Source of the DNA: Nymphaea colorata
Lineage: Eukaryota; Streptophyta; Magnoliopsida; Nymphaeales; Nymphaeaceae
Assembly (NCBI RefSeq): GCF_008831285.2
Contig: NC_045140.1
Location: 10,414,505 to 10,478,504, forward strand
Direction: 5' to 3'
Length of the DNA stretch: 64,000 nt
This document shows, in pieces, positions 51,101 to 55,599 of this stretch (within the stretch, counting starts at the first letter, position 1; each line of letters starts with the position of its first letter). The notes below the pieces were generated by a model that searched no databases, was not told where the DNA came from, and worked only from the letters and a program-made list of their open reading frames with translations. The position numbers were made by a program, and so were the translations under genes.

Positions 51101-53660
51101 TAGATCAGGTACATCAAGACTCTTGCTTAAAGCTCCCCATGGATGAGAATCTATGACCCAGTCAAGTGGGAGCAGACATAAATAGATGGAGTATTACTCT
51201 TTTCTGGACGTTTCTCATGGTTATAGCATACTCACCGATATCACTCTCAGCAAGATATCTTCTGGAGAATTTTATTTTTCCTTCAGGAAATCTAGAAAAT
51301 TTTAAAACTCAATAATTTTAAGAATATGAATAGTAGGTGAGTTCTGCAACGTGGGGCCTACGGGTGAGTGTGCATGGCATGAAGGGAAAAAGAGGTTACT
51401 GACATTCAGTTTGAGGATATTTCCACAAGGATATCTATTTGCATTGATGCATTAAGAGCCACAACAGTTTCTATAATTTCATCATTATTTAAAAATAATA
51501 ATAAAAAAGCACTCCCAGTTTCCTGCAGCAAGCAAAATTATGTATAAATAAAGCAGGAAAATTTCTTGCATCAGGAATTCCTCTAAAAGAAAGCATAAGC
51601 ATCAAGTAGTCAACAGAAAGTGCCTAAAATAGGAAACCTGAATCTTAGAAATGACAAGCGGAACCTGTAAAGAACCCAAATCCTAAAAACCACTGTTCCC
51701 TTGCTCTTGTCTTTTTCATGGACCCTTGATATCAAATTTCGATGACAATCATAGTTCCTAAGGTACTACTCTTAGTTTCACCCTTATCAGTATCTTACAT
51801 GATTTTAGACATCACTTCCTCAAACATTTTTTATGTTGCTGTCAGTTTTTGAACTTTGCCTTTACCAAGTCTACTTTAGTTTTAAGAATTACTCATGAAC
51901 TTAGAATTAACCAATTAAGTAAACAGAAGGAGATGTGGACTTGGCATATTCTTTTGCCATTGTGATATGGCTGGGATGCTTCTTGCTATCCCATTATTCA
52001 GACTTGATAATGCAACTCAAGCTCTGCTTTGAGCCAATGCATTAAGTTCTGCACTTAAGACAATATGGAATTAAAAAAGTTCCACAAACAAGAACTAACA
52101 AGTCTATGACCCTGCCTTCTAACAAAGAAAATACATCTAGACATATAGCTACTTAGCCATTGACAGTATTCATCAATACCACTTAATGTTGCCTAACAGT
52201 TTGTGGCTAAGAATTCCAAGTGGTCTAAAGGGGTATAGCCACTAGGCCGACTGATGATATGCAGTGGGAGAAATGTCCGATAAAGTAGCATGAGAGAGAA
52301 ATGGCTAAGCACTAGGCAAAACAAGATTATGCTATCAATGTCTGATAAATACAGGAGCAATTTACATTTTTTTATGCCAAATAATTTCTCTTTTACTTTA
52401 GTTGCTTCTGGTGTCTGCTAGACCCAGCCTGACAATAAAAATAAACCAATAAACATAAAAAGCCATTTCATATTCATCTGTGTAAATATGTGGGCAATAG
52501 TAGGGAACCACCACACAGAATAAAGACTATTTTCCATAAAATTCCTCCACATTCACAACATGAAATCTGAAATGGACCAAGCTGCCAAGTCTAACAAGTG
52601 CAAATATGAAAAGAAAAGTGGAAAAGGTGATAAAACATCTCACAGGTCAGGAAATTGTAACACCATATTTGAGTTCAACATAAACTCTCAAGTTTTTCAT
52701 TTGTTAAAGTCAAATGCTAGAAGAGCAATCTCTTAAGAACATCGTAAGTTAAAGTTAGATATTAAATACAAAGACATTATCAGGTCTCTGCACCACATAT
52801 TCATCACGTGTCAACAAGGATCACCTACCTCTTGGCTAAAGGCTAACAAATATATGAATATGTGATGTGTTCATAGGGAGGAATTAAGATTAGTATATGC
52901 ATAATAACACAAGTAGTTACGTCGAGGGTTGCAGGTTACTACTACTTATAAGCAACATATAACATGAAAAAAACAATAAAAATTAAGGTCAGAAGCATGT
53001 ATGACCTTCATTGTGTATGCTGCAGAAAATGACAGCCTGTTTGCAGCATCCTGCTGAAGCGTAGATGTAATATATGGTGGAAGAGGATTTTTATGCATTT
53101 TACTGAAATTAACACCTTCAACTCTGAAGTTAGAAGCAGAAACATTCTGCACGATGCTATCCGCCTCTTCTTGAGAAGTAATAGAGAACTTCTCGAGCTT
53201 TTTTGAATTGAAGTGGGTCAAGCGTGCCTTTAGACAAGTGGCTTTGCTCAAGGAAGGTACTTCAATGGAAGATGACTCAGCTTCAACCGTCCAGTACTCT
53301 TGAGCTTTAAATTGCTCGATTTCTCTTTCCCTGTCACAGACAAGAGCCAAAGCAGCAGACTGAACTCTACCAGCTGATTGGCATCCAGGTAACTTCCTCC
53401 ATAGAATAGGTGAAACATTGAAACCAATCAGATAATCAAGAGCAGAACGTGCAAGATAAGCATTAACCAAGTTCATGCTTATATCTCGGGGAGCCTGCAG
53501 TGCAGCTTTAATGGCTGACTCGGTTATCTCATGAAAGACAACTCTAGCAACTCTAATGTTTTCATGTAATGAACCCTGCTGGCGTAACATTTCAGCAATA
53601 TGCCAAGCAATTGCCTCTCCTTCACGATCAGGATCCGTTGCAAGGATAAGATTCACTGCA
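4533..53660 (-). CDS. topA: Bacterial-type (type IA) DNA topoisomerase, 3' part of gene, 19 exons
   Basis: Seen: 19 minus-strand segments, each bounded by AG acceptors and GT donors (one GC donor), join in phase to 731 codons plus stop. Order: TOPRIM acidic motif [12 protein letters not shown] (residues 8-19), strand-passage domain, catalytic Tyr240 in [43 protein letters not shown], one C4 zinc ribbon (Cys544, 547, 567, 573), then two C-terminal repeats ([15 protein letters not shown] and [15 protein letters not shown]). Known: topA-family enzymes relax negative supercoils by cutting one strand through the tyrosine, and plant bacterial-type copies act in plastids and/or mitochondria. Inferred: same role here. 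The N-terminal start of TOPRIM and any transit peptide lie upstream of 53660, probably outside the window. No frameshift or internal stop was seen. topA is the bacterial family symbol. Confidence 0.93.
5003..5095. repeat. GT and GA microsatellites in the last topA intron
   Basis: (GT)n at 5003-5026 and (GA)n at 5064-5095. The rest of the intron 4647-6187 shows nothing recognisable. Confidence 0.8.
6188..6283 (-). CDS. topA exon 18 (C-terminal repeat 2)
   Basis: 96 bp, residues 663-694: [20 protein letters not shown] then [12 protein letters not shown]. It matches the second TopA C-terminal repeat found in plastid and many bacterial enzymes. Confidence 0.93.
6453..6518 (-). CDS. topA exon 17
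   Basis: 66 bp, residues 641-662: [20 protein letters not shown] then IL. It ends C-terminal repeat 1. Confidence 0.92.
7062..7453. repeat. Direct duplication of about 130 bp in a topA intron
   Basis: The block starting CTGCAATCCAAAAGACTCC at about 7065 recurs at about 7324, roughly 258 bases on, with scattered substitutions through GGAGTTCCAGATTT and GATCAATTTCTAG. The rest of intron 6519-8277 shows a GA microsatellite (7853-7871) and the CCTAGG cluster listed separately. Confidence 0.8.
7896..7972. repeat. Self-complementary CCTAGG-rich cluster
   Basis: CACCTAGGTGG, CACCTAGGGCCTAGGTG and GGGCGCCTAAG fall within 77 bases. They form overlapping palindromes like the ends of short inverted-repeat elements. 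No target-site duplication could be fixed. Confidence 0.4.
8278..8367 (-). CDS. topA exon 16 (C-terminal repeat 1, GC donor)
   Basis: 90 bp, residues 611-640: [20 protein letters not shown] then [10 protein letters not shown]. The exon ends GCGCAG and the intron begins GCATGT, so the donor is GC rather than GT. Reading through meets an in-frame TAG two codons later, and the phase 0 join to the next exon gives the family sequence, so the GC-AG intron is the best reading. Confidence 0.88.
8473..8581 (-). CDS. topA exon 15
   Basis: 109 bp, residues 575-610: [13 protein letters not shown], an acidic linker, then [13 protein letters not shown]. Phase agrees with the split Ser codon before it. Confidence 0.88.
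8943..9026 (-). CDS. topA exon 14 (zinc ribbon)
   Basis: 84 bp, residues 547-573. It reads [20 protein letters not shown] then CDQHPKC and completes the CPxC...C...C zinc ribbon. Many bacterial TopA proteins have three or four such ribbons; only one is seen here. Confidence 0.92.
9432..9462 (+). repeat. GA microsatellite
   Basis: About 15 GA units inside the intron 9027-10067. A poly-A run lies at 10017-10037. The rest of this intron shows nothing recognisable. Confidence 0.85.
10068..10144 (-). CDS. topA exon 13
   Basis: 77 bp, residues 521-545, ending KHRTCP plus two bases of a Ser codon. It supplies the first Cys of the C4 ribbon. Confidence 0.88.
10336..10443 (-). CDS. topA exon 12
   Basis: 108 bp, residues 485-520, beginning [19 protein letters not shown]. 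This is the family stretch just before the zinc-ribbon region (consensus LDxVSxGxxEWxxLL). Confidence 0.93.
10444..12538. other. Left part of the 17.9 kb topA intron, nothing recognised
   Basis: No coding potential, LTR or clear repeat was seen. Repeated short phrases (for example CAGAGAAGAATC... and GATAACCAAAT/GATAGCCAATT near 10525-10735) hint at an old local duplication. Confidence 0.3.
12539..14640 (+). repeat. GC-rich element with GGTAC-rich end and 460-bp tandem repeats
   Basis: Begins near GACTATGTCACACGGGTAC and GGTACCGGTACCGGTACGG (12545-12635), the same kind of end as the MITE at 29255. A locally GC-rich stretch with ACCCTAAACCCC (12810-13100) follows. Then a unit beginning TGTGCTTGTGGTCCAGATTC recurs at about 13571, 14033 and 14489 (periods about 462 and 455; third copy partial). 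Within copies, ATGGCTGAAGGTACTGGTGA opens a short frame that soon ends. It looks like a defective DNA transposon with internal tandem duplication; the right edge is unknown. Confidence 0.5.
15076..15302. repeat. Fold-back (long inverted repeat) element
   Basis: Left arm 15076-15157 and right arm 15214-15302 are reverse complements with few mismatches. The best core is ATATACAACTTTGCCGTATT in the left arm against AATACGGCAAAGTTGTATAT in the right. The loop of about 56 bases is itself partly palindromic (CCCGTACACG / CGTGTACGGG). It resembles a MITE or other fold-back element. No flanking duplication was determined. Confidence 0.7.
15530..16310 (-). pseudogene. Decayed minus-strand copia gag with primer-binding site
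   Basis: Minus-strand frames show gag phrases such as [20 protein letters not shown] at about 15590-15650, close to [20 protein letters not shown] of the intact copia at 17920. Matches are split by frameshifts and stops. At 16299-16310 the minus strand reads TGGTATCAGAGC, the primer-binding site, so the gag lies just inside a 5' LTR that starts at 16311. Most of the element is gone. Confidence 0.7.
16311..16740 (-). repeat. Remnant 5' LTR of the minus-strand copia (far edge uncertain)
   Basis: Plus-strand sequence opens TGTAAGATTTTGGG directly next to the primer site, so on the minus strand the LTR ends CTTACA. It contains TTGGATCTGGATGAGATTAG and an inverted ATCCAA repeat. The distal boundary and target duplication were not found. 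Confidence 0.45.
17234..17699 (+). repeat. 5' LTR of the outer copia
   Basis: 466 bp. TATA-like TATAAATA at 17531-17538, a long CT microsatellite at 17600-17646 near the 3' end, and terminal TTTCTATCA. It holds several internal repeats of CTCCTAGGATTCTA / GTCCTTGTAA, which may reflect tandem growth of U3. Confidence 0.95.
17920..19958 (+). pseudogene. Outer copia polyprotein, N-terminal part (gag, protease, integrase start)
   Basis: The start is taken at ATG 17920 ([13 protein letters not shown]), since upstream codons lie in the LTR and leader. Gag (UBN2-type) comes first, then zinc knuckle [14 protein letters not shown] (about residue 274), protease [13 protein letters not shown] (about 338), the pre-integrase HH...CC zinc region (about 497-536), and integrase core DVWGS (about 562), CDGGGEY (about 624), VVERKHRH (about 661). 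Coding is cut at 19958 by the inner copia LTR, and the frame runs into that LTR and stops at 20001. Known role: capsid, maturation and DNA insertion for copy-and-paste movement. Confidence 0.93.
19959..20365 (+). repeat. 5' LTR of the inner copia
   Basis: 407 bp, TGTTAAGAAA...TTTTCACA. TATA-like TATAAATA at 20213-20220 and a strong hairpin at 20123-20188 listed separately. Confidence 0.96.
20123..20188. repeat. 66-bp near-perfect hairpin in the inner copia LTR
   Basis: Arms AAACTAGCCGTTGG + TTCCAACAGCTCT pair with AGAGCTGTTGGAA + CCAACGGCTAGTTT around an ATTA loop. It lies about 25 bases upstream of the TATA-like box, so it is in U3. The 3' LTR carries the same hairpin at 25042-25107. Confidence 0.9.
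20576..24865 (+). CDS. Inner copia gag-pol polyprotein, intact
   Basis: One open frame; an in-frame ATG at 20537 also exists, but ATG 20576 ([11 protein letters not shown]) fits the usual gag start better, giving 1429 residues. Approximate order: gag ([19 protein letters not shown]), zinc knuckle [14 protein letters not shown] (about 281), protease [12 protein letters not shown] (about 398), pre-integrase [12 protein letters not shown] and CNDC (about 529-560), integrase DVWGP (about 590), TDSGGEY (about 651), LSERKHRHI (about 688), reverse transcriptase YVDDMIITG (about 1115), RNase [10 protein letters not shown] (about 1278) and STEAEYRAM (about 1319). All catalytic motifs are present and typical copia order (integrase before reverse transcriptase) is kept. 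Confidence 0.96.
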   Translation: MEDSKVSIEGGSYYAPYKLDGTNYTLWAKCLEMHIKGKYLWGFIRGTSIPPTLKLTKIENGIEKQLDGVERQNAMNEYYKKLDDWEAKNSRIKEWIYGSIEPRIAQNLMYYEKASEVWEYLKGMFTQKDMARKYLLIQKAQSIKQGEKNVREFFMEISSVWNELDQLSPELGLDCKCHEIRRNEIDEFRFFQFLQGLRPEFEQIRSALLSSSSPPLIHELLTKLSGEETRMKLSKEMDKDSVLVSKQEEERALAASRPGNNIKSFRPPHFKNQIRGEYKVICHFCHEPGHIRPSCPKLNNNEGQSRNLGGNFLKGGTSYPQGGQHNRGISFPQGGHYNIRQFDQRKAANVTNEGCDLSSISTTLNQIMTALQPMIKESNSGALATTASISNTPGMFSWLLDSGASFHMTPNISSLTKFERTRKESNVVTADGTSLSVKGIGNFEKEFGKQKFFVPKVSYVPKLNLNLLSVSQISDLGFDVVFSSNKCLVQDHQTGRLIGEGFRKGDLYYMDNLCIPKEKFCHYVENVDINVWHQRLGHPNVRKLSMMNPTKNICIENFKCNDCIHGKMKSLSFGERNFFSSLPFELVHSDVWGPSPIMSKGGLSYYVIFVDDFTRYCWIYFLKHKSEVFEIFKNFHMLVQTQFNAKLKILRTDSGGEYISNEFERYLKNYGIVHQKSCPRTPQQNGLSERKHRHIIETTRTLLISKNVPKNFWAETALASVYLINRMPSKVLHNTTPFEKLFKYEPDFNRLRIFGCKCFVLNDKADKLSSKVIECAFIGYSETQKGYKCYDSIKDKIIVSRNVRFCEDESGFKNCGESQHNNDYSFLFKFLSQCDDEMHDGDDSNTGGNDSRMAKDIITYHRRNRQQEVGEEEHHETIDLQPTQSGENLRRSTRNVRQPNRFVSYETFTPSHRARINAIHSHFEPSTFNEASKYIEWKNAMLEELDALRKAQTWEIQDLPIGKKTIGCKWVYKVKTKSDGSLERYKARLVAKGYTQEYGIDYEETFAPVARMTTVRTLIALASVKNWNIYQMDVKNAFLNGDLMEEVYMEVPPGLSVPQRKVLRLKKALYGLKQAPKAWFDRFNSVISDYGFHSCLTDTALFVKYTTAGIIILLLYVDDMIITGSDKEGIKECKKLLQETFEMKDLGFLTYFLGIEVAYSTRGYFLSQTKFAAEIIAKSGITDDKVTETPEAVGSKMKIDDGVPLANPTPYRQLVGSLMYLSITRPDIAHAVHTVSQFQHAPSTVHMGAVLRIIRYIKGTINKGVFMSSSSSLNLIAYTDADWGGDPNDRHSTTGFCVFLGESLISWKCKKQQKVSLSSTEAEYRAMASTTMEIVWLRQMLLDMGIKIEEPTDLCCDNKSSIYIAKNQTFHERTKHIEMDCHYVREEFLKKTIKLPYVSSEFQLADFFTKPLCSPRFNFLLDKLSVIAP
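24878..25284 (+). repeat. 3' LTR of the inner copia
   Basis: 407 bp, no difference from the 5' copy noticed on reading; followed by the ACTAA target duplication and the resumed outer-copia frame. Confidence 0.96.
25290..27567 (+). pseudogene. Outer copia polyprotein, C-terminal part (integrase end, RT, RNase H)
   Basis: Resumes exactly where the N-terminal part stops: [20 protein letters not shown]. Reverse transcriptase motifs [18 protein letters not shown] and [13 protein letters not shown] (about 26580), RNase [20 protein letters not shown] (about 27090), STEAEYRCM, and C-terminal [19 protein letters not shown]. The stop at 27565-27567 falls a few bases inside the 3' LTR start at 27562. 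No frameshift or stop within this part; it is inactive only because it is separated from its N-terminal half. Confidence 0.94.
27562..28025 (+). repeat. 3' LTR of the outer copia
   Basis: 464 bp, nearly identical to the 5' LTR; the 2-bp length difference appears to come from the CT microsatellite (27926-27971). TATA-like box at 27859-27866. Followed by AGTTT duplication. Confidence 0.95.
28304..28375 (-). CDS. topA exon 11
   Basis: 72 bp, residues 461-484: [20 protein letters not shown] then MENE. It is followed by a 17.9 kb intron filled with transposons. Confidence 0.92.
28376..29244. other. Intron sequence right of topA exon 11, nothing recognised
   Basis: A/T-rich DNA with no gene or named repeat seen before the MITE at 29255. 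Confidence 0.4.
29255..29631. mobile_element. MULE-like MITE, about 377 bp
   Basis: Ends TATGTCACATGGGTAC on the left and, reversed, TAAGTCACATGGATAC on the right. It is flanked by a perfect 10-bp direct repeat GGGTGCTTTC (29245-29254 and 29632-29641), close to the 9-10 bp target duplications of Mutator-like elements. Inside the ends are GGTAC-rich short repeats (GGGTACGGGTAC-like); the middle is A/T rich and non-coding. Confidence 0.75.
29642..30600. other. Intron segment with short repeated and palindromic patches
   Basis: CAATAACTTGTAGAATTAT is doubled at 29641-29680. Palindromic ACTAGTC/GACTAG patches occur at 30180-30310. A GGTAC-rich start TATGTCACATAGGTACAGG at about 30400 resembles the MITE end at 29255, but no partner end was found. 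Confidence 0.4.
30603..30842 (-). mobile_element. tRNA-derived SINE
   Basis: On the minus strand the head (30842 downward) shows a box A-like TAGCGTAGCTGG (30828-30839) and a box B AGTTCGATTCC (30783-30793), spaced as in RNA polymerase III promoters. A GC-rich, non-tRNA body follows to about 30603. The sequence is far more GC rich than its surroundings. Target duplications and the 3' end are not certain. Confidence 0.7.
31105..31425. repeat. AT microsatellite and 138-bp tandem duplication
   Basis: (AT)n at 31105-31145. The unit beginning AGTTGCATATAAATGTAAAA at 31145 repeats at 31283, ending GGATAGACTGC in both copies. Copies differ at very few places, so the duplication is recent; the second AT run (31269-31282) marks the junction. 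Confidence 0.85.
31426..32758. other. Rest of the exon 10-11 intron, nothing recognised
   Basis: No coding or mobile-element signal was identified up to the donor of exon 10. Confidence 0.35.
32759..32818 (-). CDS. topA exon 10
   Basis: 60 bp, residues 441-460: [20 protein letters not shown], with donor GTTTGTGA. The next exon resumes with VSAFL, as expected for the family. Confidence 0.92.
33136..33204 (-). CDS. topA exon 9
   Basis: 69 bp, residues 418-440: [20 protein letters not shown] then ILQ. It contains the family GIGRPSTYA motif. Confidence 0.95.
33336..33419 (-). CDS. topA exon 8
   Basis: 84 bp, residues 390-417, [20 protein letters not shown] then PRYSEGTL. The [13 protein letters not shown] motif is diagnostic of type IA topoisomerases. 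Confidence 0.94.
34425..34508 (-). CDS. topA exon 7
   Basis: 84 bp, residues 362-389, acidic and weakly conserved ([20 protein letters not shown]). It is supported mainly by clean splice sites and phase 0 continuity with both neighbours. Confidence 0.82.
34559..34615. repeat. AT/GA compound microsatellite
   Basis: (AT)n followed by (GA)n in the intron just upstream of exon 7. Confidence 0.85.
34654..34746 (-). CDS. topA exon 6
   Basis: 93 bp, exactly 31 codons, residues 331-361, beginning [17 protein letters not shown] and ending GSQAVYK. Phase 0 at both ends. Confidence 0.88.
35493..35593 (-). CDS. topA exon 5
   Basis: 101 bp, residues 298-330: [20 protein letters not shown] then [10 protein letters not shown]. 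The LYxLIWxRxxAxQM signature is typical of the family. Confidence 0.94.
35681..36181. repeat. GT, AC and AT microsatellites
   Basis: (GT)n at 35681-35704 close to exon 4, and (AC)n 36140-36163 plus (AT)n 36164-36181 between exons 3 and 4. Confidence 0.8.
35784..35884 (-). CDS. topA exon 4
   Basis: 101 bp, residues 264-296 with split codons at both ends. It contains the invariant [13 protein letters not shown] segment, preceded by [19 protein letters not shown]. Confidence 0.94.
36394..36440 (-). CDS. topA exon 3
   Basis: 47 bp micro-exon, residues 248-262 plus a split Arg codon: [16 protein letters not shown]. Acceptor TTTCTAG and donor GTGAAT flank it. It continues the family motif that follows TYIRTDS. 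Confidence 0.9.
36441..38289. other. Intron between topA exons 2 and 3, nothing recognised
   Basis: About 1.85 kb of A/T-rich sequence without a convincing gene or repeat. Confidence 0.4.
38290..38376 (-). CDS. topA exon 2 (catalytic tyrosine)
   Basis: 87 bp, residues 219-247, reading [18 protein letters not shown] followed by [11 protein letters not shown]. Tyr240 is the expected DNA-linking tyrosine. It is separated from the preceding exon by a 14.6 kb intron that holds the gypsy/copia nest. Confidence 0.95.
38639..38830 (+). repeat. Gypsy 5' LTR, left piece
   Basis: 192 bp starting TGATGCAGGGCAGGACC. It matches the start of the 3' LTR at 50383 with a few substitutions. It includes the region that in the 3' LTR encodes the last residues of the polyprotein. 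Confidence 0.9.
38831..39077 (-). repeat. 3' LTR of the minus-strand copia
   Basis: 247 bp, minus strand TGTTGATAG...TTTCTACA. It differs from its partner by about three changes seen by eye (for example one base in the CT run). Confidence 0.93.
39078..41761 (-). pseudogene. Minus-strand copia pol: integrase, reverse transcriptase, RNase H
   Basis: Long frame 41761-39512 carries integrase [12 protein letters not shown] and [11 protein letters not shown], reverse transcriptase [16 protein letters not shown] and [13 protein letters not shown], and the start of RNase H ([13 protein letters not shown]). An in-frame TGA near 39510 interrupts RNase H, after which [19 protein letters not shown] and [13 protein letters not shown] continue in the same frame to about 39071. 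The AGW in place of the usual ADW is also a change at a conserved Asp. The enzyme set is therefore not functional as read. Confidence 0.9.
41697..43521 (-). pseudogene. Minus-strand copia gag, protease and pre-integrase, frameshifted
   Basis: Gag N-part in frame 43521-42937 ([35 protein letters not shown]). Frames change between about 42940 and 42860, then a second frame runs 42863-41697 with zinc knuckle [15 protein letters not shown], protease [14 protein letters not shown], pre-integrase [15 protein letters not shown] and CDVCQFAKH. Near 41755, after SDVWGP, another frameshift moves the integrase core into the pol frame. Confidence 0.88.
43540..44056 (-). repeat. GC-rich reiterated leader of the minus-strand copia
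   Basis: Between the primer site and gag. On the plus strand GGTCGTCGCTGGGCGGAGGC is reiterated with a 61-base period at 43751-43880, and GAACAGTGCC-type units recur at 43930-43985. The region is much richer in G+C than anything else in the window except the gypsy gag region. Confidence 0.75.
44069..44314 (-). repeat. 5' LTR of the minus-strand copia
   Basis: 246 bp, bounded by the AGTTA duplication on the right and by the primer site on the left. Confidence 0.93.
44320..44561 (+). repeat. Gypsy 5' LTR, right piece
   Basis: Matches the second half of the 3' LTR, with TATA-like TATAAA at 44428-44433 and end GATTACATCA. It lacks a 12-bp duplication (TTGTCTTCC...) present in the 3' LTR, which accounts for the 434 versus 446 bp lengths. 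Confidence 0.9.
44604..47020 (+). pseudogene. Gypsy gag, frameshifted
   Basis: Opens with ATG 44604 ([17 protein letters not shown]), a charged, coiled-coil-like N-terminus open to 45149. A GC-rich stretch with shifting frames follows (45150-45920). Frame 45924-46991 holds the Retrotrans_gag domain ([54 protein letters not shown]). A one-base loss near 46973 breaks the CX2CX4HX4C zinc knuckle, whose remaining part ([10 protein letters not shown]) is in another frame to about 47020. Confidence 0.85.
47248..47589 (+). pseudogene. Gypsy aspartic protease
   Basis: Open segment with [20 protein letters not shown] (catalytic DSG) and [14 protein letters not shown], the usual gypsy protease flanks. 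Stop at 47587-47589 separates it from the reverse transcriptase. Confidence 0.85.
47621..48650 (+). pseudogene. Gypsy reverse transcriptase, frameshifted with stops
   Basis: Segment 1 (to 47959) has [21 protein letters not shown] frameshift near 47950 is followed by [20 protein letters not shown] and [17 protein letters not shown]. In-frame stops occur at about 48147 (after SGYH) and 48174. The catalytic motif reads HFDDILVFS near 48310 in place of the usual YxDD, a change at the first conserved position. Then [20 protein letters not shown]. Confidence 0.87.
48518..50557 (+). CDS. Gypsy RNase H and integrase, long open frame
   Basis: 679 codons. Starts within the end of reverse transcriptase after another frameshift (real homology from about 48600). 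RNase [40 protein letters not shown]. Integrase: zinc region [10 protein letters not shown]...CCRTCQIAK, core [29 protein letters not shown] (all three acidic residues), C-terminal [20 protein letters not shown]. The reading frame continues past the purine tract into the 3' LTR (from 50383) and stops at 50557, so the last 58 codons are LTR-encoded. As a part of a broken polyprotein it is unlikely to be made. Confidence 0.88.
   Translation: MANAENSEQCQGFSWFSHFLQEIHKKLQHHYGSYQECLKGETFKWTQADEDAFCNINDRITHAPVLALPDFTKVFEVECDAFKVGIGVVLSQNKRSVAFYSEKLSGAKCQYSTYDLEFYAIVRALRYWRQYLIYKEFVLYTDHEALKYLHSQKKMSARHVKWVNFMQEYTFSIRHQSGKINRVADALSRKNNLLMSSMSVEVIRFENCKDMYHADPDFSHIWSECPSASQPLDSKFSIHNGYLFRGNKLCIPQYSLRLQLIAKLHGNGMSGHFGQDKTYSLMDERYYWPKMRKDVIKFVQCCRTCQIAKEHSQNSGLYTPLPILDRPWEHVSIDFIVGLLKTVRRVDSILVVVDRFSKMVVFIPCKRTTDASLVVSYYFKDVTRFHGLPRSITSDRDTKFLSHFWRSLWSLLNTKLQFSSAYHPQTDGQTEVVNRILGNLLRCLVGENTKTSDLVLPIAEFAYNNSVNRSTRKTPFQVVYGRSPNHVVDLSPVPGAGEHAPAALDAIEYMCDVHSQVKQKLQESYEFYKSRVDQSRRDVNFEVGQQVWVYLRPERCPLATYSKLNPRKYGPFRISRRLGTNAYLLELPEDWHISPIFNVFDLFPYSGNNDSLDTTSLQPKENDAGQDQTRHSPGSSSSPQVPPSSISTVHEPSTMGSPVDLEHTREEVPLRRYSRQTKG
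50383..50828 (+). repeat. Gypsy 3' LTR
   Basis: 446 bp, TGATGCAGGG...ATTACATCA, TATA-like TATAAA at 50683-50688, duplicated TTGTCTTC block at 50753-50776. Confidence 0.93.
50829..53005. other. Intron sequence between the gypsy element and topA exon 1, nothing recognised
   Basis: 2.2 kb of A/T-rich DNA with no gene, LTR or inverted-repeat ends noticed. Confidence 0.45.
53006..53660 (-). CDS. topA exon 1 of those visible (TOPRIM C-part and domains II/III)
   Basis: 655 bp, residues 1-218. It starts after acceptor TTTTATCAG with one base of a split codon and ends TACACAATGAAG before GTCATACA. It carries the DPDREGE metal-binding motif, [35 protein letters not shown] and [15 protein letters not shown], all hallmarks of type IA topoisomerases. 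An upstream exon must supply the rest of TOPRIM; none was recognised between 53661 and 64000. Confidence 0.93.
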
Positions 53661-54976
53661 CTGATAAAAGCATATTACAAGAAAGAGGAAAAATCATTAG
53701 CAATGAGAGACATGAACAGAACTTCAAAATTATTAACAAAAGTATTTGGGCTTCCACAAAAAGTTACGGACAGAAAATTCCCAACTATAAATGCCAAAAA
53801 ACAAGAAAATTAAGAGTTGTAAATTTGGAATCTGGAACCAAAAGAAACCGGAAAAGGTCAGCAAGCTGCTCCACTTTCTCTTATTCAAGCATGCATTAGG
53901 CATTTTAAATGATGAAGTGCTACTAACTGGTAAGCCAGATACAAGGTAGGCACTTAATAAAAGAAACTGTTGCAGATCTAAAGTCAGTGATCTCGAAGTA
54001 CAAAGATTGCTGCCATCGGATAAATCTCCCATTTTGATTCGAATCCTGCATCCCCTTGTATAGAACTCATGCCGGAAACTTCACGAAATGGACATTAATG
54101 TATCTTCAACATTATCCATTTGACAAAGGTATTATGCCAAATGATCCAGAAAACAACTTGGAACCCCAAAACAGGCTAGCCACAATTCCACAATTAGCAC
54201 TCATATGCTAAAACACATTCAAGCTAGAACATGTGGAAAATATAGAGAAAACAGTAAACTTTCCCCAACAGTGGCACTGTGGCACTGAGCATATGTTAGC
54301 AAATTTGCAATTTCATGCAGCTGAAGATGACGCACACTGCAAGAATGCTGGAGCTGACTATCCCTTGCAAAGAGACTTAAAGATGTACAAGCCACACATC
54401 AAGCATCAAAAATTTTTAGGTGAGACAACTTTGAGGTGCAATGTGCTCATGTGGAGATAAATAGGATGACTCCTCCTCATCAATGTACAATATGTTCATC
54501 TCGTGTGAGAAGGGGCAATCAAAGAGTGTGAACTGTTATCCACTTGAACCTTCTTACTCTACATTGGATTGTTCTCTTTGTGTTTGTGCTCTTATCTTCT
54601 AGATTGGCAAGTTCTAGAAAACCAAATTCTAGTAAAAAATTATACGAAGGGATAGTATCATGGACATTTATGGATTTTTTAGGATTTTATTTTTTATATT
54701 GTCAAGCTATAGAATCCTAGCAGTTTATGCCATGTAATGCACTTGAGAGTCAACACCTCAACCACCTTCAGTTTGAAGGACTCAAGCCAACCATTTGGCC
54801 TAGTGGGAAGAACTCATTGTGGCTTCTATGTAAGATGCTGCATTACACTAAGAGGCACATAAACTCATAAAGTATACGCTGGAGAACCAAAAGGATGTTA
54901 GCGCATTTTTACATTATGACAGAAATTTTGTCCTTACTAAACAAGGATCAAGATGAGTTGTTCAATCAACCAAAGT
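53661..54976. other. Upstream topA intron sequence, nothing recognised
   Basis: Minus-strand reading did not show the expected upstream exon (SVRPDDDF...VWEVPSAAWTH-like). No mobile element was recognised either. Confidence 0.4.
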
Positions 54977-55599
54977 CAGTGTTGTATGTATCATATGATA
55001 CAGGGCCGTATCATACGATACATACCATCGCACTTGGAAAACACAATACAATACACCACTTGTATCGTAAATAGGTGGTGTATCGTAACGTTTGATATAG
55101 GATCCGTAACATACGATACAAGGATACGGGTCGATTTCGAAAATAAGGTGTCTTAACCCCTTTTTTCATGAAACGTTTTTGAAAAATTGCCCTTTCATTT
55201 CTAACCTTATTCTAGAGTTGGAGGAGAGAGAGAGAGAGAGACTTTGCCACTTAGATGGAAAATCATCAATTTTTACTGTAGAATTGTCAATTAAACCATA
55301 GATTTGTGCATGGCTGGCTGATTCCTGTTGGGAGGAAATGGGATTTTTCGATTCCTTCTCTGTAAGATATGAAATCTCTTGTTTTTAGATTCATATATTT
55401 TTACCATAGGATTTCATTTTTTTGTGAAGATATCATTGTCTGACCCCACATAGTAGTGATACAAAAGGGTAAAGGAGAATGACCGGCTAAGAATCAAATA
55501 TAGGTTTTTGAGACAACATATTTTAAGGAGGGATTATTAGAATGAAGCACCATTTTGCAAGGACACATTTTGATGTAGCTCCATGCAGTCATGCACTGG

